In this document: positions 33,524-41,260 of the stretch, piece after piece | Layout of the letters: every line of letters starts with the position of its first letter | Position numbering within the stretch: position 1 is the stretch's first letter | Source: an uncultured Bacilli bacterium | GTDB taxonomy: Bacteria > Bacillota_I > Bacilli_A > RF39 > UBA660 | Assembly (NCBI GenBank): GCA_944359055.1 | Contig: CALVSO010000007.1 | Span: forward strand, 1-61,348 | Length of the DNA stretch: 61,348 nucleotides | Reading direction: 5' to 3' | Position numbers and translations under genes: made by a program | The notes under the pieces: generated by a model | What the model was told of the DNA's origin: nothing | The model's database searches: none | What the model saw: the letters and a program-made list of their open reading frames with translations, nothing else

Positions 33524-34836
33524 AAAAATCAGTTGTAGCATTAGTTGGAAGACCAAATGTTGGTAAAAGTACATTATTTAATAGACTAGTTGGGTCAAAA
33601 ATGGCTATAATAGAAGATATTCCTGGTATTACAAGAGATAGATTATATGGTAACGTCAAGTTTGAAAATTATTCTTTTCATTTGATTGATACTGGTGGTA
33701 TTGATATTAGTGATGAAAAATTTAATGATGAAATAAAAGTTCAAGCTGAAATAGCAATCAATGAAGCTGATGTTATTGTTTTTGTAGTGGATGCTAAAGA
33801 AGGAATAACAACTAATGACTTAGTAGTTAAGGACATGCTATTAAAGTCAGGTAAAAAAATAATAGTAGCTATTAACAAAATAGATAGTAAGTTAGCTAAA
33901 GATAATATATATGATTTTTATGAATTAGGATTTGATAATTATATAAATATAAGTTCTGAACAAAATGAGGGAATTTATGAATTGTTAAAAGAAATAACTA
34001 AAGATTTTAAAGAAGTAATCGAAGAAGATGATGATTCAATAAAATTTAGTGTTATTGGTAGACCAAATGTTGGAAAAAGTAGTTTAGTTAATGCTATTTT
34101 AAATGAAGAAAGAGTAATTGTAAGTAACGTTGCTGGAACTACAAGAGATGCAATTGATACACCATTTACTTATCATAATGAAAGATTTATTGTTATAGAT
34201 ACTGCTGGTATGAGAAAAAAAGGTAAAATTTATGAAGCCGTAGAAAAATATAGTTTATTAAGAAGTATGAAAGCAATTGATAGATCTGATGTCTGTTTAT
34301 TAGTGCTTGATGCCGAAACAGGAATAATTGAGCATGATAAACATATAGCAGGTTATGCAATTGAAGCGGGTAAGCCAATAATTATAGTAGTTAATAAATG
34401 GGATACAGTTGATGATAAAGATGAATCAATGAAAAAATTTATTAAAGATATTCGTAATAATTTTCAATTTATGCCTTATGCACCAATTGTATTTTTATCA
34501 GCAAAAACACGTAAAAGAATGCATACTTTAATGCCTGAAATAATAAAAGTTTATAATAATAGTACTAAAATGATTGCAACTAACTTAATAAATGACTGTA
34601 TAAAAGATGCTTATAATCTTAATTTACCACCATCTTATAAAGGTAAAAGATTGAAAATTTATTTTTGTAATCAAGCATCAAATAAACCACCAACATTTAA
34701 TATTCAAGTAAATAGTAAAGGTTTAATTCATTTTTCTTATGAAAGATATTTGGAAAATAAAATAAGAGAGTCTTTTGATTTTGAAGGTACACCGATAGTA
34801 TTACAATTCAAAAATAAAGGAGAACAAGAAAATTAA
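33520..34836 (+). CDS. der: Tandem GTPase Der (EngA)
   Basis: A 438-residue double GTPase for 50S assembly. Two G domains each have GRPNVGKS (~10-17 and ~180-187), D-T-G-G and D-T-A-G switch motifs and N-K-I-D / N-K-W-D recognition motifs, followed by a C-terminal KH-like domain (~350-435). Start ATG overlaps the upstream stop. A terminator follows directly. Confidence 0.97.
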   Translation: MKKSVVALVGRPNVGKSTLFNRLVGSKMAIIEDIPGITRDRLYGNVKFENYSFHLIDTGGIDISDEKFNDEIKVQAEIAINEADVIVFVVDAKEGITTNDLVVKDMLLKSGKKIIVAINKIDSKLAKDNIYDFYELGFDNYINISSEQNEGIYELLKEITKDFKEVIEEDDDSIKFSVIGRPNVGKSSLVNAILNEERVIVSNVAGTTRDAIDTPFTYHNERFIVIDTAGMRKKGKIYEAVEKYSLLRSMKAIDRSDVCLLVLDAETGIIEHDKHIAGYAIEAGKPIIIVVNKWDTVDDKDESMKKFIKDIRNNFQFMPYAPIVFLSAKTRKRMHTLMPEIIKVYNNSTKMIATNLINDCIKDAYNLNLPPSYKGKRLKIYFCNQASNKPPTFNIQVNSKGLIHFSYERYLENKIRESFDFEGTPIVLQFKNKGEQEN

Positions 34837-34853
34837 ATTATCTTGTTTTTTTT
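34823..34853 (+). terminator. Terminator after der
   Basis: AACAAGA / TCTTGTT with an AT loop that contains the der stop codon, followed by T. Confidence 0.75.
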
Positions 34854-34877
34854 CTTGAATTTGGTTATATAATTTAG

Positions 34878-34883
34878 TATAAT
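34878..34883 (+). promoter_or_regulatory. -10 box of rnfC operon
   Basis: TATAAT at 34878-34883. An in-frame GTG at 34888 is too close to this box to lie inside the transcript, which supports ATG 34909 as the rnfC start. Confidence 0.6.
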
Positions 34884-34908
34884 TATTGTGAATAGAAAGT
34901 GTGATAAT

Positions 34909-36165
34909 ATGAAAGTTAAGATAGATAAACATAAATTAACAAATGATAAGTTGCTTGTATATAATAAACCAAAAAAAGTATATATACCTTTAATAAGTGG
35001 TAATGACACTAATATCACTATTTTAGTAAAAAAAGGGGAATATGTTTATAAAGGAAGTATTATTGGAAAAAGAAAAGGAGATTTTCGTATTCCAATTCAC
35101 TCTAGTGTTAGTGGCACAGTATTAGATTTTGAAGAGAAAACATGTTTTAATGGTGAAAAAGTAAAATGTGTTGTAATTGAAAATGATTTTAAAGAAAAAA
35201 TTGAACAAAAATTAAGTGTAAAAAGAAGTATAAATAAATATACTAAAGAAGAATTTTTAAATTTATTGATGGAAAATGGAATAGTTGGTTTAGGTGGAGC
35301 TGGCTTTCCTACATATGTAAAATATGAACCTAAAAATATAAATACACTTATTGTTAATGCTGTAGAATGTGAACCATATATTACATCAGATCATATTTTG
35401 GCTAAACAAAAATGTGAAGAAATTTTAGAAGCAATAGATGCTATATTAGAAATAAATAAAATTAAAGAAGCTATAATTGCAATAAAAAAAGAAAATGTTG
35501 AATTAAAACAAATATTTGATAATTATATTGGAACTTATTTGAAAATTAAAATTAAATTAGTTCCTAATGTTTATCCAATGGGATGGGAAAGAAAATTAAT
35601 AAAAGAAGTAACTCATAAAGAATACGATAAATATCCAATAGAAGAAGGAATAGTTGTTAATAATATTTCAACTATTTATGCAATATATGAAGCTTTAAAA
35701 TATAATAAACCATTGATAGAAAGAATAATAACTTTTTCTGGTGAAAATTTGCAAGACAAAAGAAATGTTTTAGTAAAAATAGGAACACCAGTAAGTGAAG
35801 TTTTAGAGCAATTAAAAGTTAAGGAAAATAGTGTAATTGTTGCTGGTGGGCCAATGATGGGTAAAAAAGTAGAAGATTTAGTTGTATCAGCTAATATGAA
35901 TTGTATTTTAGCTTTAGAACACAAAATAGATATACCTACAATTTGTTTAAAATGTGGCAAATGCGTTGAGGTATGTCCATCAAAATTAAGCCCAGTTTTA
36001 ATTATGAGAACAAAAGTAAAAAAAGATAAAGATATTAATAAATTAAAAAAATTACATCCAGAAAAATGTATTGAATGTGGATTATGTTCTTATATATGTC
36101 CTGCTAATTTGTTAGTTAGAGAAAGAGTTAAAGATGCAAAAAAAATATTAAGAGGTGATAAATAA
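34909..36165 (+). CDS. rnfC: RnfC-like NADH-binding subunit of an Rnf electron transport complex
   Basis: A 418-residue RnfC. The N-terminal barrel-sandwich domain (~1-95) is followed by a Complex I 51-kDa-like NADH/FMN domain with G-L-G-G-A-G-F-P-T (~130), an SLBB segment, and two 4Fe-4S motifs: C-L-K-C-G-K-C-V-E-V-C-P (~346-357) and C-I-E-C-G-L-C-S-Y-I-C-P (~387-398). It should oxidise NADH at the cytoplasmic face and pass electrons to partner subunits. The stop overlaps the rnfD start. In standard operons C is followed by separate D, G, E, A and B; only one further gene is present here. Confidence 0.92.
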   Translation: MKVKIDKHKLTNDKLLVYNKPKKVYIPLISGNDTNITILVKKGEYVYKGSIIGKRKGDFRIPIHSSVSGTVLDFEEKTCFNGEKVKCVVIENDFKEKIEQKLSVKRSINKYTKEEFLNLLMENGIVGLGGAGFPTYVKYEPKNINTLIVNAVECEPYITSDHILAKQKCEEILEAIDAILEINKIKEAIIAIKKENVELKQIFDNYIGTYLKIKIKLVPNVYPMGWERKLIKEVTHKEYDKYPIEEGIVVNNISTIYAIYEALKYNKPLIERIITFSGENLQDKRNVLVKIGTPVSEVLEQLKVKENSVIVAGGPMMGKKVEDLVVSANMNCILALEHKIDIPTICLKCGKCVEVCPSKLSPVLIMRTKVKKDKDINKLKKLHPEKCIECGLCSYICPANLLVRERVKDAKKILRGDK

Positions 36166-37550
36166 TGGGACCATTTTTAAGAAGCAAATATAAAACACAT
36201 AGAATAATGATTAATTTATTAATTGCTTTATTACCACTTATAATTTTTAGTATTTATAAAAATTGTTATATTCCTTATAGTCATGGCATGATAAGTTTTA
36301 TTGAAATGTTTAGTCCAATAATTTCAATCATAATTGCATCATTAACATCATTTATAGTTGAAGCTATTTATGCTTTAATTTTAAAGAAAAAAAACTATAT
36401 TAAAAACTCTTATGCATTTTTTCCAGGATTATTTTTAGCTTTGATTTTACCTTTACATACACCAATATATATTTTAGTTATTGGAAGTGCTATAGCAAGT
36501 ATTAGTAAAATAGCTTTTGGTGGGTTTGGTAAAAATATATTTAATCCTGCTTTAGTTGGATACTTATTTATAATATTGTTTTTTTCTAGTATCTTAACTA
36601 CTGATAATTATTTTAGTGCATATGAATTAGATACTATTAGTAAAGCTACTCCTTTAACTAATGCATCAATGGTAACTGGTCTTGGAAGTTATAATGAATT
36701 AGTAAAACCTTATGGTGATTTATCTAATTTCTTTATTGGTACTATTCCGGGTAGTTTTATTGAAACAAGTGCTTTATTATGTTTAGTTGCTTTTATATTT
36801 TTAAGTTTAACAAAAACAATTAAATGGCGTATACCTTTATTTTATGTTTTAACGGTATTTGTAATAACATTAGGAATAAGTAGATTGTTAGGTGAAGGCA
36901 TCTATTATCCATTCTTTCATATTTTAAGTGGTGGATTAATGTTTGGGGCTGTTTTTATGGCTACTGATCCAGTGACTAGTTGTGTTACACCAATTGGTCA
37001 AACATTACAAGGAATTTTATTGGGATTAATAACTGTTATATTTAGATTTACTGGTGTAGAAGGTGTAGCATTTAGTATTTTAATAGTAAACATGTTTGTT
37101 ATTTTCTTAGATAAAATAGGAGTTCAATCAAGATTTAATTTTATTAAATCAATTATTTGGTTCTTCTTAATTTGTATTGTTATTATGATTTCAACAATAT
37201 TGTTAGCTTCTACTAGAAGAGTTGAAGGAAGCAGTGATCCTAATTTTGAATTAATCAGTAAAGAAAAAGTAAATAATCAAACTATTTACAATGTTTCTCA
37301 AAAAGGTTACGGTGGTAAAATAAAAGCATCTGTTACTTTTGAAAATGGTAAAATAATTTCTATTGAAATCACATCCCATCATGAAACAGCTAATAGATAT
37401 CAATTAGTACTTGATGAAGATTATATAAATAAATTAATAGTTAATCAAAATGATTTAGAATCATTAGATACAGTAAGTAGTGCGACAGTTACTTCTAATG
37501 CTTTAAAGAAAATGATTACAAATGTATTAGAATACGAAAAATCAAATTAA
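36165..37550 (+). CDS. rnfD: RnfD-RnfG fusion: flavin-carrying membrane subunit with C-terminal FMN-binding domain
   Basis: A 461-residue protein. Residues ~1-345 form the RnfD/NqrB-type membrane domain with about nine helices and a candidate covalent-FMN threonine in S-K-A-T-P-L-T (~161). The final ~95 residues form an FMN-binding domain as in RnfG/NqrC, with the flavin-threonine motif S-S-A-T-V-T-S (~438-444). The fusion supplies D and G functions in one chain. RnfE, RnfA and RnfB are absent from the neighbourhood, so electron flow to ferredoxin is uncertain. A terminator overlaps the end. Confidence 0.88.
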   Translation: MGPFLRSKYKTHRIMINLLIALLPLIIFSIYKNCYIPYSHGMISFIEMFSPIISIIIASLTSFIVEAIYALILKKKNYIKNSYAFFPGLFLALILPLHTPIYILVIGSAIASISKIAFGGFGKNIFNPALVGYLFIILFFSSILTTDNYFSAYELDTISKATPLTNASMVTGLGSYNELVKPYGDLSNFFIGTIPGSFIETSALLCLVAFIFLSLTKTIKWRIPLFYVLTVFVITLGISRLLGEGIYYPFFHILSGGLMFGAVFMATDPVTSCVTPIGQTLQGILLGLITVIFRFTGVEGVAFSILIVNMFVIFLDKIGVQSRFNFIKSIIWFFLICIVIMISTILLASTRRVEGSSDPNFELISKEKVNNQTIYNVSQKGYGGKIKASVTFENGKIISIEITSHHETANRYQLVLDEDYINKLIVNQNDLESLDTVSSATVTSNALKKMITNVLEYEKSN

Positions 37551-37566
37551 TTTTTGATTTTTTTTA
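37537..37566 (+). terminator. Terminator after the rnfD-G fusion
   Basis: AAAAATCAAA / TTTGATTTTT hairpin with a T tract, spanning the stop codon. Confidence 0.7.
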
Positions 37567-37635
37567 ACAAATAATTAAATCTTATAAGAAATTGTGTGTA
37601 TTTGTAAATTTATTTATAAATTAAGAAGGATTTTA

Positions 37636-37668
37636 ACCTCCTTTTGGCTAATAAAACTAATAGGAGGT
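37636..37668 (+). promoter_or_regulatory. Hairpin that could hide the Rpn ribosome-binding site
   Basis: ACCTCC (37636-37641) is the exact complement of GGAGGT (37663-37668), the Shine-Dalgarno of the following gene, with a 21-nt loop. Pairing would block ribosome binding. This is a seen complementarity; regulation is inferred. Confidence 0.5.
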
Positions 37669-38500
37669 GATTTATATAAAAAAATTTTATACAGCAAGAT
37701 ATGAACCAATTTTCATGTATGCTGCTGTTAAAAAAGAATTCTTAATAGCAATTTTAGAGACAATTATAGATAAAAAAATTGAAGACTTACAAATATTAAA
37801 TCCTAATTTAATTCAAGAATATTATAAAATACGTGGTCAAAGATTAGATTTGTTAGTAAAAACAAAAGATGAAATAATAAATGTTGAATTAAATACTAAT
37901 TATAGTGAAGAAATAAAAATAAGAAATCTACATTACATTTTTAAGTTAGCAAGTGAAAATACAGAAAGAGGAAATAAATACAAAGTAGGTCATTCGATAA
38001 TTCAAGTAAATTTAAATTTTTATAATAGTAAATATGAAAAAAGTATATACACATTATATGATAGAATAAACAAAATAGAGTTAACTGATTATATAAAAAT
38101 ATATAATGTAGGTATAGACAAATACATAAAAAACTATTATAATAATGATAAGAAGTTTACCAAAGGTGAAGAAGCATTAATTATGTTAGATTTGGGTAAG
38201 CAAGGATTAGAAGAATTATCGGAAAAGAGTGAGATAGTGAATAATTTTAAAGAAGAAGTAATAAAAGCTAACAATGATCAATTTATAGTAGATTGGATAA
38301 GTAAAGAAGAAGAGCAAAAACAATATGAAGAAGTAATGTATGAAAAGGGACTTAATCAAGGATTATCTGAAGGAAAATTAGAAGGAATCGAACAAAATAA
38401 AATAGAAAATGCTAAAAAAATGTTAGAATTAAATATGGATTTAAAAACAATAAGTAAAATAACAAATTTAACTATAGAACAAATTAATGACTTAAAATAG
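37667..38500 (+). CDS. Rpn-family PD-(D/E)XK nuclease (transposase-like), start codon unclear
   Basis: About 277 residues of the Rpn/PDDEXK_2 family, recombination-promoting nucleases often annotated as transposases. The catalytic core includes R-L-D-L-L-V (~55-60) and the I-N-V-E-L-N strand (~68-73), which has E-x-N where E-x-Q or E-x-K is usual. The C-terminus has the family tail with L-x-x-I-S-K-I-T-N-L-T-x-E-Q-I. The only upstream start in frame is GTG 37667, which lies inside the AGGAGGTG ribosome site. A normally spaced start would be the ATA at 37676, so initiation is non-standard or the ATG has been lost. The next in-frame ATG is codon 18. Confidence 0.75.
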   Translation: MIYIKKFYTARYEPIFMYAAVKKEFLIAILETIIDKKIEDLQILNPNLIQEYYKIRGQRLDLLVKTKDEIINVELNTNYSEEIKIRNLHYIFKLASENTERGNKYKVGHSIIQVNLNFYNSKYEKSIYTLYDRINKIELTDYIKIYNVGIDKYIKNYYNNDKKFTKGEEALIMLDLGKQGLEELSEKSEIVNNFKEEVIKANNDQFIVDWISKEEEQKQYEEVMYEKGLNQGLSEGKLEGIEQNKIENAKKMLELNMDLKTISKITNLTIEQINDLK

Positions 38501-38545
38501 TCATTTTTTTTCAATTTTTATTCATATATTTATTAAGGTGAAAAA

Positions 38546-39073
38546 ATGATAAAAAAATCTATAGCTTTAAAATTTTTGGTATTAGTTATTTTAACAATTT
38601 TAACGTTAATATTATTAAAAAATGATAAATTCAAATCTAATTTTTATAAATATATATATGAAGATAATATTTCCTTTGCGCAAATAAATAAATGGTATCA
38701 AGATAAATTTGGTTCTAGCTTACCTTTTAGTAAGTATTTTGAAACTATAACGCCAGTATTTAATGAAAAATTAAATTATAAAGAAGCTAATAAATATAAA
38801 GATGGTGTATCTTTATTAGTTGAAGATAATTATTTAGTACCGGCTATAGATTCTGGAATTGTAATATTTATAGGTGAAAAAGAAGGATATGGGAATACAA
38901 TAATTATTCAACAAGAAAATGGTATTGATTTATGGTATTCTAATCTAAAAGAAATTAATTTAAAATTGTATGATTATATTAAAGATGGAAGTTTAATTGG
39001 CGTTTCAAATTCTAATTTATATTTAGTATTTTATAAAGATGGTGAGGTAATTGATTACCAAGAATACATTTAA
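38546..39073 (+). CDS. spoIVFA: SpoIVFA-like regulator with inactive LytM/M23 domain
   Basis: A 175-residue protein with one N-terminal membrane helix (~8-24) and an extracytoplasmic LytM-like domain (~85-170). That domain keeps the G-Y-G-N-T-I-I-I-Q core but lacks the zinc-binding H-x-x-x-D and H-x-H residues. In B. subtilis SpoIVFA holds the SpoIVFB protease in check in the outer forespore membrane. Position settles the call: it directly precedes a SpoIVFB-like protease and rplU, as in Bacillus. Sequence similarity alone would be weaker evidence. Confidence 0.75.
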   Translation: MIKKSIALKFLVLVILTILTLILLKNDKFKSNFYKYIYEDNISFAQINKWYQDKFGSSLPFSKYFETITPVFNEKLNYKEANKYKDGVSLLVEDNYLVPAIDSGIVIFIGEKEGYGNTIIIQQENGIDLWYSNLKEINLKLYDYIKDGSLIGVSNSNLYLVFYKDGEVIDYQEYI

Positions 39074-39764
39074 AATTCATATATTTTTTTATATAATTGG
39101 TTTTATTTGTTTTTTAACGGGTAATTTTAAAAATTTTATTATTTTTAGTTCAATTATTATTGTTCATGAATTAGGCCATATAATAGGAGCCTTAATATTT
39201 AAATGGAAGATTGATAAAATAATTTTATTACCTTTTGGTGGTATTACAATATTTAAAGAAAATATTGATAAATCATTAAAAGAAGAATTTATCATAGCTA
39301 TATTAGGGCCTTTATTTCAAATTGTTTTTTATTTATTATATAAAGATAATTTAATATTTAATTATTATAATATAGCAATATTATTATTTAATCTATTACC
39401 AATTTATCCATTAGATGGTAGCAAAATATTTAATGTTTTATTTAATTTATTTTTTTCTTATAAATTAAGTCATATTTTAAGTATAATATTATCCTTTATT
39501 TTTATTATTTTAATTATATTATATAAAATAGATTTATCGCTTATTTTAATATTTATAATAGTTGAATTATTTAAAGAAATTATTAAACATAAATATTATT
39601 TTAATAAATTTTTATTAGAAAGATATTTAAATAATTTTAATTATAAAAAACATAAAATTATTAAAAATATAAATGGTATGAAAAAACAAACCAAACATAT
39701 TTTTAATATTAATAATAAATTTTATACAGAAAAAGAAATTATTAGAAAAATGTTTGACAAATAA
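39051..39764 (+). CDS. spoIVFB: SpoIVFB-like intramembrane site-2 metalloprotease
   Basis: A 237-residue M50 protease. The zinc motif is H-E-L-G-H (~38-42), the third ligand is in L-P-I-Y-P-L-D-G-S-K (~115-124), and about six membrane helices are present. In Bacillus this enzyme cleaves pro-sigma-K during sporulation. Start is TTG 39051 with GGTGAGG just upstream, overlapping the SpoIVFA-like gene by 23 nt. The hydrophilic C-terminal part (~185-237) is basic and may correspond to the CBS-like region of SpoIVFB, though shorter. Confidence 0.85.
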   Translation: MITKNTFKIHIFFYIIGFICFLTGNFKNFIIFSSIIIVHELGHIIGALIFKWKIDKIILLPFGGITIFKENIDKSLKEEFIIAILGPLFQIVFYLLYKDNLIFNYYNIAILLFNLLPIYPLDGSKIFNVLFNLFFSYKLSHILSIILSFIFIILIILYKIDLSLILIFIIVELFKEIIKHKYYFNKFLLERYLNNFNYKKHKIIKNINGMKKQTKHIFNINNKFYTEKEIIRKMFDK

Positions 39765-39782
39765 GGGGAAATGTGCTAAAAT
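39754..39782 (+). promoter_or_regulatory. Promoter of rplU
   Basis: TTGACA (39754-39759), 17 nt, TAAAAT (39777-39782). The -35 box lies in the last codons of the spoIVFB-like gene. Confidence 0.8.
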
Positions 39783-39788
39783 TAAGAA

Positions 39789-39869
39789 CTGTGTAGAGGC
39801 CTCTCTACAACCGCACAGAAAAGGTTTTAAGTATAATCACCTTAATGGCGAGTCTGAGATTAAAGGAGG
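39789..39869 (+). promoter_or_regulatory. L21 leader RNA
   Basis: The leader between promoter and rplU holds a hairpin closed by CTGTG / CACAG around GTAGAGGCCTCTCTAC (about 39788-39819), then TTAATGGCGAGTCTGAG before the AAAGGAGGT ribosome site. This order resembles the L21 leader found upstream of rplU in Bacillota, thought to mediate ribosomal-protein autoregulation. Confidence 0.7.
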
Positions 39870-39875
39870 TAAAAT

Positions 39876-40178
39876 ATGAAAGCAGTAATCGAAACAGGTG
39901 GAAAACAATACTATGTTGAAGAAGGTTCAGTAATTTATGTTGAAAAATTAGATGCTGAAGCTGGAAAAGAAATAAAATTTGACAAAGTATTAATGATCAA
40001 TGGTGTTCCTGGACATCCTTATTTAAGTAATGTAACAGTTAAGGGTGAAGTTATTAAACACGGTAAAGATAAAAAAATCAAAGTATTTAAATATAATCAA
40101 AAGAAAAAATACCGTAAAACTCAAGGTCATCGTCAACCATATACTAAAGTTAAAATTAAAAAAATTGAAGAAAAATAA
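39876..40178 (+). CDS. rplU: 50S ribosomal protein L21
   Basis: L21, 100 residues. It begins [12 protein letters not shown] and carries the basic [13 protein letters not shown] block (~80-92) that contacts 23S rRNA. It shares a base with the prp start (TAATG) and heads the rplU-prp-rpmA operon. Confidence 0.97.
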   Translation: MKAVIETGGKQYYVEEGSVIYVEKLDAEAGKEIKFDKVLMINGVPGHPYLSNVTVKGEVIKHGKDKKIKVFKYNQKKKYRKTQGHRQPYTKVKIKKIEEK

Positions 40179-40468
40179 TGATTAAAATAAGTATTAAAGA
40201 AAAACAAATAATTATTAAGGGACACGCTAATTATGATGAATTAGGGAAAGACATAGTTTGTGCTTCCGTATCGTCAATGGTAATTACAACAGTTAATGCT
40301 ATATTAAGAATTGATAGTGATGCAATTAAATATAGTGATGATAATGGTGTTACTATTGATATTATTAAAGATGATGAAATAACAAATAAATTAATTAATA
40401 ATTTGATTGATTTATTAGAAGAATTAGAAAAACAATACCCTAAATATATAGAAATAAGGAGGTGTTAA
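40178..40468 (+). CDS. prp: Ribosomal-processing cysteine protease Prp
   Basis: A 96-residue protease (YsxB) that removes the N-terminal extension of ribosomal protein L27. The catalytic pair is H16 in K-G-H-A and C28 in D-I-V-C-A-S, with the same 12-residue separation as in S. aureus Prp (H22, C34). It lies between rplU and rpmA. The downstream L27 carries a matching cleavage site, so the pair is functionally consistent. Confidence 0.95.
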   Translation: MIKISIKEKQIIIKGHANYDELGKDIVCASVSSMVITTVNAILRIDSDAIKYSDDNGVTIDIIKDDEITNKLINNLIDLLEELEKQYPKYIEIRRC

Positions 40469-40470
40469 TT

Positions 40471-40761
40471 GTGTTAAAATTGATGCAATTAAATATACAA
40501 TTATTTGCTCACAAAAAAGGACAAGGTTCTACTAAAAATGGTCGTGATTCAATTTCAAAAAGACTAGGAGCTAAAGCTAGTGATGGTGAGTATGTAACAG
40601 GTGGATCTATTTTATATCGTCAAAGAGGAACTAAAGTTTATCCAGGTGTTAATGTTGGAATTGGTTCTGATGATACTGTTTATGCAAAAATAGACGGATA
40701 TGTTAAATTTGAAAGAGTTGGAAAAGATAAAAAACAAGTAAGTGTTTACGCTACTAAATAG
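40471..40761 (+). CDS. rpmA: 50S ribosomal protein L27 with Prp-cleaved N-terminal extension
   Basis: L27, 96 residues, reaching the peptidyl transferase centre with its N-terminus. The start is GTG 40471, 8 nt after AGGAGG. The extension [13 protein letters not shown] precedes H-K-K-G-Q-G-S, and cleavage after L-F-A would match the Firmicute motif (usually L-Q-F-F-A). The variant I-Q-L-F-A and histidine after the cut differ slightly from Bacillus. Confidence 0.96.
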   Translation: MLKLMQLNIQLFAHKKGQGSTKNGRDSISKRLGAKASDGEYVTGGSILYRQRGTKVYPGVNVGIGSDDTVYAKIDGYVKFERVGKDKKQVSVYATK

Positions 40762-40811
40762 TTTTTTATCTTTTTTTTTACAAATGAAGAACAAATTTTT
40801 AAAAAATATGG

Positions 40812-40817
40812 TATAAT
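40812..40817 (+). promoter_or_regulatory. -10 box of the receiver gene
   Basis: TATAAT at 40812-40817, followed by a GAGGTAGAT ribosome site before ATG 40837. Confidence 0.5.
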
Positions 40818-40836
40818 TGCTATAGAGGTAGATTAT

Positions 40837-41211
40837 ATGAAAATATTGTTGATAGTTGATGATTCAAGTATTATTACAACTTTTGCTGCTAAAATGTTTA
40901 AAGATGAATATAATGTTATAGTTGCTAAAGATGGAAGTGAAGCTATTGAAGCTGTTAGAAATAATTTTGATAGTGAATTTGTAGGGATGTTTTTAGATTT
41001 AAATATGCCTAATTTTAATGGTTTTCAAGTTTTAGAAGTTTTTAAAAATCATAATTTATTTTATAAAATACCTGTTTGTATTTTAACTGGGGATGACACT
41101 AAAGATTCAATTGATAGGGTATTTAATTATCCAATAGTTGATGTTTTAAATAAACCTTTTAATGAAAAAGAAATAAGAATATGCTTAGAAAAAATGATTT
41201 TAAGAAAATAG
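40837..41211 (+). CDS. Single-domain response regulator receiver (CheY/Spo0F-like)
   Basis: A 124-residue stand-alone receiver domain. The acidic pair D9-D10, the phospho-accepting aspartate in F-L-D-L-N-M-P (~54), the threonine in L-T-G-D-D (~85) and the lysine in N-K-P-F (~108) are all present, so phosphorylation should work. There is no output domain. It occupies the position of spo0B, between rpmA and obg, in B. subtilis. A Spo0F-like phosphorelay role is plausible but inferred. Confidence 0.88.
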   Translation: MKILLIVDDSSIITTFAAKMFKDEYNVIVAKDGSEAIEAVRNNFDSEFVGMFLDLNMPNFNGFQVLEVFKNHNLFYKIPVCILTGDDTKDSIDRVFNYPIVDVLNKPFNEKEIRICLEKMILRK

Positions 41212-41229
41212 TATTTACTACTATTTTTT
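41206..41229 (+). terminator. Terminator after receiver gene
   Basis: AAATAGTA / TACTATTT with a 5-nt loop and a T tract; it includes the stop codon. Confidence 0.8.
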
Positions 41230-41236
41230 TTTAATG

Positions 41237-41242
41237 TATAAT
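41237..41242 (+). promoter_or_regulatory. -10 box of obg
   Basis: TATAAT at 41237-41242, just after the preceding terminator. Confidence 0.55.
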
Positions 41243-41260
41243 TGTAGTTGGTGATTTACT

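Noticed and set aside
38546..39073. Active M23 peptidase
   Set aside because: The LytM-like domain lacks the zinc-binding histidines and aspartate, and its position before a SpoIVFB-like gene favours a regulatory SpoIVFA role.
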